NCBI RefSeq assembly: GCF_030463565.1
Contig: NC_134649.1
Location: forward strand, 196,001 to 260,000
Direction of reading: 5' to 3'
Origin: Pelecanus crispus
Lineage: Eukaryota; Chordata; Aves; Pelecaniformes; Pelecanidae
Length of the DNA: 64,000 nucleotides
Position 1 is the first letter of the stretch, and each line of letters starts with the position of its first letter. Shown here piece by piece: positions 33,601-44,900 of this stretch. Position numbers and translations under genes: made by a program. Under the pieces are notes generated by a model. It was not told where the DNA came from and made no database searches. It saw nothing but the letters and a program-made list of their open reading frames with translations.

Positions 33601-36600
33601 ATGCATCAGGTTGCAAGTAGTCTGCTATAAACAATGGGTAATTAGGTTCAGTGGTTAATTACCTGTGGCTAAAACTGTGCCTCACTTCTAGGTTGAATTT
33701 GTTTATTGTGGTTTCCAGCCACTATAGTGTGTTCTGCCTGTATCTACTAGGTCTGAGTTCTCTTCTGGAAGAAATTTTACTACCTGCAGCTGTCTTCTTA
33801 CATTTATAATGCATTCTGTTCTATAAATCAGACTAATCGTGGGTGTTTTGACCTCAAACAATGCTTGTAACTGTGTTAGGACCTTTTCAGTTTTAGAATC
33901 TTAGAATCTGCCTGTCAAAGATTAAAACCGTAGACCAAAAAAAATCCCAACAAAAAACTTGAGCGGTCTCTGTAATGACCACATTGTTGATTACTGTAAA
34001 TTAATAGCCTGGAATACATCCACAGCTAGCTGTCTACACTGAGCTGAGCTCATGCATGCTGTTCTCATCTGTGAAGTTACTGTTTGCTAAAATATAACCC
34101 AACATTGCACAAGTATGGTGTAAATGTCTTGCTCTTGTCTGTAACATGTCTAGTCCAGTAGACAAATCAGATCAATGATTTTGGTACCAGTCATGCGTTT
34201 CAGCTAACAATTAGTGTATTTTCTTGCAGGTAATCAATTCCTTGATAACAACAGCTATATGACATTCCCCTAGAAATATCTTGAACAAATATCTGTTCAT
34301 CAGCTGTCCATAATTTAAAACCGATTTTAACCTTCCCAATATAAGATAACAGTCTTCTAGAACGTGGAACTGCTTGCTTGCTTGCTTGCTTTCTTCCTGA
34401 CAACACAAACGCATCAGACTTGTCCTTGGCTGCCTGAATATGCTTCCCCATAGAACCATGAGTCATAGTCCAAATCTTGATTCTTGCTTCAGGTTGGTCG
34501 ATGACTTGAGTCCAGGGATAGGATGGCTCCTAAAATTGCAGGGTATAGCTTGTCATAAAAAACTTCATGGGGAGTAGGACTGCGCTGCATGCATGAAAAT
34601 GACACATGCAGATGTGGTTTCTTGGAGGCTAAATTTGGTAATATAAGAGTCCCTACATGGTCCAGTGGTCACCACAAGCTCATTTCTTGTGTTGTGTGAT
34701 TCTTTGACCTGCTGTCTCTAAATGGAGTACTACAGGCATACATGTTCATTAAAGGAAAATGTTCAGCACAGCTAAAGATTCCTGCTGTCTTGGGGGGAAA
34801 TGGTAGAGAATGAACTATCTGCCATAGGTGTTATGTGTGGGGCTCATTTGCTGCAGAAGGGCAGTAAGACACTGCTATGATACGAAACCTAGCCAATACA
34901 GGTAACTGTTGTGCTCCACCCCACTCCTTTCTTTAGGCATCACTTAGGACTGGTGCATATGGGAAGACTACTAGCAAAACTGTCAGTACAATGCTAGTGG
35001 TAGAATTCCTGATGCAGGCATACTTATTAGAGAATGTCTTCACAAATCAGATTGTTATATAATTATTTAACTAGAAATAAACTGATATAGTAATTTTCTA
35101 CTCAAAATCAGTCCTTACACAAAGCACGGACAAAAATAATGCTTGGTGAGGTTTTCCCTTTGGTTTCTGCATTTTATCTCCACAGATAACTAACTTTCCA
35201 ATTTTGCAGGTTTCCTAGATCAAAGCTCCTAGAGTTGAAATCACCGCAACCATGAATTCACTGGTAGCTTTTCTAAAGTTAGAACCTGCCCTACTAAATT
35301 ACTACTCTTACTTCTACAGCCAGACATTGTGGTTAAATGTTATTGGCAGTTCATGGAGTTCAAATTCTTGAAGACTATACGGAGGCAAAGAGTAAAGAGT
35401 AAGTGGGCTTGTCCGGGAAGAGTCTTTTGAATCCTTCAAGGAAGGTGGAGGTGGAGCATTGTGCTGGACCAGTTCTGCTGTACTATCTTTCATATGGAGA
35501 GATTTACAGTGTTCGGATCTGTTTGAATGGACCTTGAGAGAAGATTAACCCTTTAATTTGATAGAAGATTAGAATAATTATGAGATTTGTTGGGGGAGGG
35601 TTGGACCTTTTTTCAGGAGACAGAGTAAAAGAAGCATTTTGTTGTTTTGTTTTCTTTAGTACTTTGTGTCCTGGTAGATGTGGGTGTTTTGTTGTTTGCT
35701 TTTTAAAAGACGTACTAAGTCTACACTGGTCTATCCTTGAGGTAGTAGCTTGCGAATAACTCAATTATTTTGATTTCTCAGTCCTTTATTAAATGGACTT
35801 GGTGGAACGCATTTTGAATCCATTTAAAACAGTGGCATTTTTTCCGCAGTGATATTGGTCTTTATCTGTAGAACTTTCTAGGACAGACAAGCTGGATGTG
35901 ACTTAAATTTCTCATGGTTAAAAAAAAAAGACAGGAAAAAATCCCTAAACAACAGAATAGGACGAGGCCAGATTTTTCTTTCAGATGACCTGTTCTCAGT
36001 AGTTTTACTCGTATTTTTGTAAACTGAGTCCTGTTCTGGATTTTGTTGGTCTTCGCTTTGACAGTAGCTATTGTGGAAATTGGCTATGGCTATTCACAAT
36101 GTTACTTTGCCTTCAGGGAGGTGAATAGTCTAGGTTTGACCTAATCCTACCTCTTTACCTCCGAAACTTTATTGAGTACTAATGATTCTGCAGGAAAATC
36201 TGCAGTAGACGGTCTGACTCCTGTAAAGAAAATTCTCCTGGGATCACTGTTCTAAAGATGGAATTTGCATGCATTTTTGTTCCTGTTTCATGGAGACAAA
36301 TAATTCAAAGTGGTTATTGATTTTTTTTTTTTTCTTTTTTTCCTCCCCTCCATTTGTTTTTCATCTCTGGTTTCATCTGAGCTACACCCTTGCAAGAAAG
36401 CATGTGCTGCAGTGCTGATCTCATCTTACAGGAGGGCATAAACCCAGGAGGGAATAGTGCCTAAAATGGACGTCCTATTTGATCGATGTCTAAAGAACAC
36501 TTGCTTATTTCGCATCTTTTTTCTGTTTCTTGACTAGTAGGCCTTATAATCAGCAAATGGCTGGTAGCTGTGATATCCCAAACATACACACAATTTACTA

Positions 36601-39600
36601 GCACTAGTTTGGAGGGACTAACATTTTATCTGTTTAAATTTAGAATATGCCTGGAAAAACTGTTCCTGTTCTGTAATCATAGCATATGGTTGTTTCTGGT
36701 GGTATCTTTGTATGTAGTAGCAACTAGATCCTGTGGCTGGTAGTTTTTTCTTAGACCTTTTAGCTTGTCTTCAGACTTAGGTTCATTGTGAGAGAAGCCT
36801 CCATACAATGCCAGTTACATCTGCGTGAACCTGACAGATTATGGGTTCTGCAGCTTCAAGGAGTGTGGCAGAGCTGTTTTGCATTGCTTTCAGAAAAACG
36901 CCTGCATTTCAACATCTCTGTTTCCAAATCTAAATATCATACTGAGGAGAAAAATGAAGCAGGACTGGTATACGTTAATAAAAACTGTACCTTTTTTTTA
37001 AGCAAGTCCTCTATAGCCTTTGACATAGTTACATAAACATGGCAGTATATTCAGAGTATTGTCAACTTTCCCAAATGCATTTTGTCTTGGAAATTTTACC
37101 TGTGCCACTGCCAATTCTAAACCCTACTCTACCCTCTCCCCAGCCTGCCTTTTGGTTTGTCTGCCAGGCTTAGCTCCCTGCCTTCCTTTTGCATCATCTT
37201 TGCAGTTGCCACTGATGCTTGTTGATCCTGTCTCCCAGGATCCTGTTGTGATTTTGTCAGAACTGTCCTACAGGTGTGCTCTCTAAAGCAGCGTGACATC
37301 TGTTACTTGGATAACTAACAGGGCATCTGGTGAATCGGTGCCTCTGGCTGCCTGACACTCTCTTTCATAAGGATGTTAGCAGCCTTTTTTGCCTCTATTC
37401 AGGCCTTGGAGACAGAGTTAAAACGGCAAGTTCCCAAGAATCTGACCCTTCTCAGGGCAGCTGGTGCCTTTTACAGCTGTTTTAGAGGAAGAATGTGATC
37501 TGAGGCAGTTAAACCTGTCTGGAAGAGAAAGATGCCCTCTGCAGGAAGAGGAATCTTGCACCATATTTTGGCTCTTGCAGCTTCTCTCACATTGCCTCGG
37601 TTGCATTTCTTTCTTTCTTTCAGTGCTAGACCTGGCTTGTACCTTCTCCTTCGTTCTGTGTGTCTGTTGGGACATGTGGAAAGCTTTGCTGTGCCTCTGG
37701 CTGGAGCAGTCCTTTGGGCGCTGCTGGGGTACTGATGCTGGCAAAGGCTGCTGAGGAAGTACAGCCAACCCGAACACTGTGTAGAAGGCACAGGTTTTTC
37801 TTCAGGTAGACATATGATGCTTATTGGAAACACTTTTGGAGAAGTCTTTCCTTCAACTCAGTGTTAGTGTTCTTAGGAAAACACTAAGCGTCACTAAGAA
37901 ATCACTAGGAGTTGATCCTAGTCCTTCCTTCTTCTCTGCCACGTTAACCACCTTTTTGGGTGCTAGGGAGTCACACTGCACTCATGCAGGGGACACGCTG
38001 CTGTTCTTACTGCGCCCCAGTATTTGTCTCAATCCCTCTTTTCACGTTCCTTCTGGTCTTTTAGTACTGCTCATGTTTGCTCCAGTTTCGCAGCCTTGAT
38101 TTATAAACCTCTTTATCCTTTCCACCGAGAGTTCTAGACAGGTCATCTGTCGTTTTCCCTAAAGCTTTTGAGTTGCTGAGTTAAATTAGGATCACCATTT
38201 TTAAAACCTTATTTTCTGGGACAAGACAGACCAGAGTGTTGCCACAGAAAACTCACAGGGTTCATGAATTTGTTTAAAGTAGGAATTGGAAAAGAGGCTG
38301 GTAACAGGTGCTGACAGTCTCTCTGGACCTGCATTAGGGATGCTATTAACACAAAAATAAAACCTTACTTGGTGAAGAAAATGATAAAGAACTGAATGGA
38401 ATAGATGATTTGGGCTATCCACCTATAGACTTGTCAAATACCACAGCAAGTTTAGAGAAGCTAATTGTCAGTAGCTCAGATAATCACTCCTTAGGCCCTG
38501 AAGTATCAGAAAGATGAAAAGATTATTCTCAAATTAAGGAAGAGAAACCTAAATATGTAACTGTATTGGACCTGCAAAGCAGCTGAAAGAATAAAATACT
38601 TAAGGGATCAAAGGTTCCTTGAAATAGAAGTATACAAACAACTAACGAGGTGTCACTTCGTTTCAGAAATGGTTATTTAAAAAATAAGGAGACTTGACAA
38701 AAGCGGGAAACAAATCTTTAGTCAGAATTTAAGCAACCATACAGAATAAAAAGGTAAAAATATCTGTAAATAAAAAAAGAGATAGGAAGCAGGGAAGACT
38801 CATTAAATAGTTGCACAGAAAGATACAGAAGTATTCAGCAAAAACAAGTATCCTTTAAGAACATCCTAGTAAACCCTGTAGAAAAGACTAAAAATTGCTG
38901 TACCTAGACAGAAATGAGGATAGCCAAGAGGATTTTAGAAGTGATTTGCCAAAGACTTGAACAAGTAATTGGTTCTTTTGGTTTATTGAAAGCAGATAGC
39001 CTGTGAAAGTCAGTAACTGGATAGTCAAAGAAAAAAACCCAAATGTTCCCAGGGGATGGATGCAAACAAATCCTCGCACTTCTCTGCAGTCTTCTCTGTA
39101 CAGCATGTTGTGGTGATAGCCTGCTACCACTTCTCTTGTAATTACTTAATGGTCTTGTGTAATGAGATCTCACAAGCCTGGGACGCAGACTAAAGGCGAG
39201 ATTAGAGTTCTGTGCATTGAGAACTGTATGCTTTTCATGCAGAGGCATGGAGAAATACCTGTCCTTCCTAATAAAAGCATATAACTCAAATTAGTATCAG
39301 GGCTATGGCTGGGACCAGCCATGGTTATTCTTCGTCCCAGCACTTTTCAGAAGCTAGTATACTTTTCATTAGAATTTCTGTTCTCATTAAAACCTTTGGC
39401 CTATAGTTGTGAAGGAAATCAAGTGTATTTGCGCATAAGACAGTGGGCAACTCAGAGCTATTGTTCAGACAGAGAAGCATGACCTCTCTAGGCTCAACAC
39501 ATATTGTAAGCCCTGTTCAGTACTATCCTTTAGCTGTGGTTCTTGGAGGTGTCGTATCATAAAGACACACAGCCTTCACTTATATAAAAATGTTTTAAAC

Positions 39601-41269
39601 ATCACGGTAGAGAAAAGCATGGAGATGTGACCCTGGCTGCAGCCTAAAATTTGAAAATAACAGAAAAATGTTTTAAGTCATCACTCTTGTTATTTATGCA
39701 GGCCTGGGGGAATAGCCAGTCTGTGGCTTCTTAATATTTGTAATCCAGAATGTTCCTGTCAGTGTGATACCGACTCAGGTGTGCAGTGATGAAATAAGTA
39801 TTCACACTGTTAACAGTTTAATTCGACATTTAATTCCATATCCTAGTCACAAGGGAACTGCACCTAACATGTCAGGAGGCTCTGAGGCCTTTTCAAAGCC
39901 CCGTGTACAGGGACAAGAATCCCTCAGACAAAAGAAAGCATCAAAAAAGCTGGCTTCAGACTGAACCCTCATTTTCCTTCCAAAGATGAAACCCTTTTAA
40001 GTATCTCAGTTGAGAATCGTGCTTGAAAGTGTTGACTGCTACCTGTAGTTTTTTATATTGGTGACCAGAACCAGCTGCCCCTCTGGGCTACTTGCTGCAG
40101 ACCTTTCAGAGAACATTCCAACACTTTGTCCCAGGTTTTAACAGTCCAAAGACATATATTAAAAAGAAGCGCTCAATCGGTTCATTGCAGTTGCTGCTGT
40201 ATTCCTGTGGCTGGGAGGTTATGCTGTACTGATGATTCTGGTGACTGGAAGAGAACTGTGCCTCTTACCATCTGTTGGTTGTCTGATTTGACTGTCAAGT
40301 GGGTGGTTGGGTGCAGATCTACAGAACTGCTCCCTGCAGTGACTTTTGTGTTGGAGGTGAAAGCAGAATCCAGCAGGCTCTCTTCCCTCCCAGTGCTCAC
40401 CACAGAGGCTCCAGCCCATTGGGAGTGGTCCCCAGCCACCGCAGTAGACTAATTGGTATCATCAAGTGGCTGGTGTTACTGCCTGCGTGTTGGAACTGTC
40501 AAGCAGAAGACTGGGGTGTGACGGATGTAATGGAGCACTTCAGCAGCTCCCTTAGCATGGAACTATTTTTTTCGGTAGTTTGTCCCTTGACAATTTTTTA
40601 ATCTTTGGTCTTTGTAAATAGTGTGTTAAGATAAGGATGTGTTACCTGTTTGAAACATACAGAAATTGAAGATGTTTGATTCCAGTGCATTAATTTTTCC
40701 TGAGGTTCACAGATATTTGCCACTGATTGGCATCATCTGAAAGCTACAGAAGAGAAGGTTCTAGTTTGTTGGGTTTTTTTAAACTCATCAAAATTCTGTG
40801 ATATCCTTATTCCTGAGCATTCCATTGTCTCTGACAGCCCTTGGAAGATCACCGAGAGGGAGACTTGCTGTAGGGCAGGCAGGACATCTCCAGTTAATTC
40901 TGGAACCTAAAACTAACCCAGGATTTTGTATAAGGCAAGCAGAGCAACAGTAGTGATTTCAGCGTTTGCTATGAAAAAAGGTCACTTTTAGCAACTAGCA
41001 TGCCATGGAATAATCTGTATATTCCAATGTTGGACTGATAGGCCTGTTCAGCAGAGCAGGAACAAGGAAGCATGCTTCTCTGTCAAGGGCCTTGGTTGTC
41101 AAATGAGCCAGACACTGATACTGGTTATGAAACGAGTTGCAAGGTTCTTAGAAAATGATTTAAACATTTGTTTGAAAATGGTGCTGGAAACAGGTCTCTA
41201 GAGGGCAGGTTGCTGGTGTGCTTGCATCGCTCATTCAAGTTGTGTTATCTGTTCGGTGGGGTCTGAGAT
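30601..41269. other. Long intron 2 stretch with little recognisable content
   Basis: I find no supportable exon. Notable simple sequences are a T run (about 31328-31344) and a TGCT repeat (34371-34390). A region around 38480-39120 is faintly reminiscent of old CR1 reverse-transcriptase sequence in + orientation but too decayed to call. Small open frames such as those at 37418-37833 and 40126-40601 overlap on both strands and look like chance. Confidence 0.4.
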
Positions 41270-41639
41270 TGTCACTGGCACATCCCCGTTCGCTAGCAGC
41301 CGGACACGGGGTATGTGATAGCGGGCACAACGCGCCGCAGCCAGGCTGCTGATGCTGTGCCTGGTATTTTGTGTTGCCTTCTCCAACTGGAGGAGCTGCA
41401 CCGCAGCTGGAGCCAGGCATGAGCTTCCAGTTTCGGAGTAGCTCCAACTGAAGCCCCCCTCAGACGAGATCGGGAGGGCGCTCCCGTGAGGAGCGGCCTG
41501 GCTGCAGGCTGTTGGCAAACCCGTCCTGGTAGCACGGGCCAGGTGTTTGCGGGCGTTGGCCCAGTGGCACGTGGCCGCCGTCCCGCGTTGCCCAGGCCCC
41601 GCGCCAGGGCCGGCCTGCCGCCCGCAGAGGGTTAACGGG

Positions 41640-41747
41640 CCCGGGCGGGGCGGGGCGGCCGCTCCTCCCTCCGCTGGCGTGGGCACCGCGGCGGCTCCCG
41701 CAGCCCGGGCTGCGCCTCTGCCGCTGCGGCTGCCGGGCGCCCGTGGC

Positions 41748-41780
<33 letters not shown>

Positions 41781-41811
41781 GTGGGCCGCGCACCGCGCAC
41801 CGGACAGGATG
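41640..41811 (+). other. MAP1A: Putative alternative first exon of MAP1A ending in ATG
   Basis: Downstream of the GC boxes the sequence runs through a (CTG)10 tract to CACCGGACAGGATG, followed by GTACGT, a good splice donor. The ATG occupies 41809-41811, exactly at the exon edge. Spliced to exon 3 it would read only 14 further codons before a TGA, making it a minimal upstream open frame. Spliced to exon 4 (phase 0) it would continue in frame as M-V-R-S-L. The 5' limit is a guess because no start site can be read. A transcript is needed to confirm the exon. Confidence 0.45.
41750..41779 (+). repeat. (CTG)10 trinucleotide repeat
   Basis: Ten uninterrupted CTG units lie in the presumed 5' UTR of the intronic-promoter transcript. 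On the opposite strand they read CAG and give a poly-glutamine run in a spurious antisense frame. Confidence 0.95.
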
Positions 41812-41960
41812 GTACGTGCACCTTCCCTCCTCCGCCGGCGGCCCGAGCCGCAGGCTGCGGGGCTGTGGGTGGGCGGGGGAGGCGCTGGCAGCGGTCAGAA
41901 ATGGCCCTGATGCTGCGCGGGGTGGGGTGGGCGCAGCACCGAGGCAGCCGGCACTGGCTT

Positions 41961-44900
41961 TGTTCCTGCTCTGATGCTGTTTGTTGCTTTGGAGAACGCT
42001 GGTCGGCCAGGGGAGAACGCGTTATTCTGGGGGTGCTGACTGTAAATTTTGGTACCTGGCAAGCGGTCCTGGCCCTCACCAGGCTCTCTTGCTGTCCTCT
42101 GCCTTCTCTCAGGGGGTGAGTTGCTGTGTCCTGCCCTTGCAGAGGAGCAGGTGAGGAAGCCTTTGCCGAGCAGTCTGTAGCAGATGCGTTTTTCTTTCCT
42201 TGGAGTGTGACCCTACTGGAGTAGGGAGGGTGACAGACGGTGGTTGAGGGGGAAAGGACCAGTGACAAGGGGGAAAGGTGGCTGCAGATGGAGCTTATTT
42301 TTTATATGATCTATCTGAGGACCTCGCCCCTTCTCAGCTGCTTGTGCCCTGAGTATAGGAACAGAAGCCGAATTCCCTAGCTGCTCAGCTGTTTACTGCA
42401 CTTGTGTCATTAGCTCAAACACGGAGAAGGATGTGTGAAGATGGGTCTAGAGAATAATCTGGAGAAGATAGTCTGCCTGTCAGGGACCTAAGGAGTCCTG
42501 CAGCATTATGATTTATCCCAGTATGGTCTTTCCTGAAGATGGTGTTCTGCTGGAGAAGGGGAGGAGGTGGCACAAGGCATCTCACAGACACTCCCTTTGG
42601 GCAAGGCTTGGTGAAAGCCAGTATTAATGTCTGTATCGCTGTTCAGCTCGGTGCTGATGCTGGGATGAGGCTAATGCCAGTCAGGAGGGGGGAGGGTTGT
42701 TAAGGTGGACTGTCATGCTGCTGATTAGATGGAAGAGAGATACAGGGCCCCTGTTGCAATTTCTCTGTCCTTTGGTGCCGCACACCCACACATGAGTAGT
42801 CTTGAAGTAGCTGGAGTCTGGCTTTGAGCTGTTCAACACTACATTCTTCCACTACAGAAAGCCAAAAAGCATCCAAATGTGTCCAGTTAGTGGGGGAGGA
42901 AAAAGGGAAGGTTCTTGTAAAATGTGAGTGATGCAGCCTTTCTAGGGCAGCAGAGGAGAGGAGATGTGGCCAGGCTTGGAGCTGATTTTCATCCTAGTAG
43001 GCCGTAGGGAGGGATTTTGTGCTTTAGAAGTGGGAATAGCAAAGTGCTTTCTTTTTCCTAGCAGTAGTCCTTTGTCATCCCCTACCCTGCTATATTTCCC
43101 ATGTAGCACAGAGGTATAAGGGGCCAGCTTCTCCCTTTACGATTAGCTCTGCTGCATCACCGGTGGTACAGTGTGACGGTGATGCCTTTGCAGTCCACAG
43201 ACACGCAGGGTTCTGTTTTCATAGGGTATTTTTGGCACCCTTTAGTGTTGCCACCAGCAAACATCTTGTTAGAAGTGTTAAATCATCTATATGCTACTGC
43301 TAAAATGCATTGAAGTACTTCAGAATAGGGCCTTTTATCGCCAGGGTCCAGAGCTAGAGGAGCTGGAGCAGGGTTTGGCACGTTGCACAGACCAGTGTAC
43401 GTGACCATGAATATCTGTCAGACACTGCTGGTTTGGGTAAGAAGGAGAAGGAGGAGAGGCAAACCTCATTGACCAGGGAGGGGGCGATGAAAAAGCAGTC
43501 AGTAGTGATGCCAACAAAAGCTTTTTTAATAGAGAAGAGAGGGGGCTGAGAGCGATCCGACTGGGACTGTCAGTGATGTAGGGAGGGGAAGGAGGAGGGA
43601 GCTGGACACATTTATCACACAGTGAGCTTGGAGGGGAGGAGCATGGCTGCTGCACACTCGCACACGCAGAAACACACACGCGCGCACACACACTGCGGCA
43701 AATTCTGCAGCTGGTGCCTGCTGGCTTATGACTGCAGAAAAAACAAGCTCCGGTTTAAACTCTCTGATCTCAGAGACGAGGCTGTTTCTGTTCCAAGTAG
43801 CTCTGGTTGCACTGTGAAAAGCCCCGCAGGCTGGGCGCTGTTCCAGAATGACAGGGATTCCTCTTTCTTCTGATGGGGCAGGGGGCCTTTTGCTGTATAA
43901 GGTCGGTACCCTCCCTGTCTCCTTGATGGCTCCATACTGGCTGGCTGCATCCGAGCTGCATGTCTGTCCTTACGCTTTCTCCAGCAAGCAGCTATCGTAT
44001 ATAGGCTGGGAACCCTTTTCTTCCCTCCCCTCCTTTCCTTTCCTGCAATATGACCAGGCCAGGCTGTCAGATCCTCCACCCTGCTCACATTCTGCAGACG
44101 GAGAGATGTGTAGCTTTGCAGTAGTTTCTTTCCTGACAAAACAATCCGTGTCCTGTCATGTCTTTTTGCCACTCTTCCTCATGTCTGTGTTGTTGGCATA
44201 CCTGAGCACAGGAGTATGGTGAGCAATAGCCAGCACGTGCTCTCTTTGGTGAAAGCGAGGAAGCCGTGTGCACACAAACAAGAGGTGCAGTGTGTCTCAT
44301 TCAGAGGAGCATGGCTGGACACCAGAGTAAGGGTGGAAGAGGGGTTCCTCAGTATGAGCTTCTGTGGGACATGGTCTTGTGCTCTCTGTGCATGTTCACA
44401 CACAGACCATCCTAGGTAACTCCTGGGATGACCGCATCTCACAAAAGAAGAAGAAACCGAGAGCCAAATAAGGCTCCAGCAATATATCTTTGTGATAGGT
44501 GTCTGAGTATAGAGATCCTTGCGGGCGCTACTTCTGGCCGCTGGGCTAGTGCAGCTAAGTGTGCTGTGTGCATGATCACAGGCTTTTCACTACTAATTGA
44601 TGGGTAGAAGAGAGAAACCTCCAGGCCCTTGAAAGGAGATGCTATGGGAGGCCAAAGAAGATGAGATTGTCTTGTTAGCTAGTAGCTAGCTCAAAGTGAA
44701 GAGTGTATCTGCTAGCCTGTGAAGTGTTCATTAGGCAAAGGTACCTCGGGAAGAAAGGGAGGTGATAGAGACTACCCGTCAGCCCAGTAACTGTATGGGA
44801 GAAAACAGAGTAAGTTATGTATAAATGAATGCTTAGGAATTATTCTGGGGGGAATTTACTGAGGTGGAAAAAGAGGATTTATTTTTCTTTCCCCTCAAAA

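Larger units (their letters stand above)
41270..41960 (+). promoter_or_regulatory. MAP1A: Intronic CpG island, putative internal MAP1A promoter
   Basis: A GC-rich block with dense CpG and tandem GC boxes (GGGCGGGGCGGGGCGG, about 41645-41660) lies within MAP1A intron 2, between exons 2 and 3. Mammalian MAP1A is reported to use a 5' promoter and a second, intronic promoter (my recollection), and the position fits. Exons 3 and 4 contain no in-frame Met, so a transcript from here would have to start translation further downstream, as the short MAP1A form does. Confidence 0.65.

Noticed and set aside
38480-39120. Possible ancient CR1 reverse-transcriptase relic
   Set aside because: There is only a vague resemblance in block order. 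It needs a profile search, so I do not list it as a feature.
41231-42268. 345-codon minus-strand open frame with a poly-glutamine run
   Set aside because: The glutamines are the antisense of the (CTG)10 tract and the remainder is CpG-island noise on the strand opposite MAP1A.
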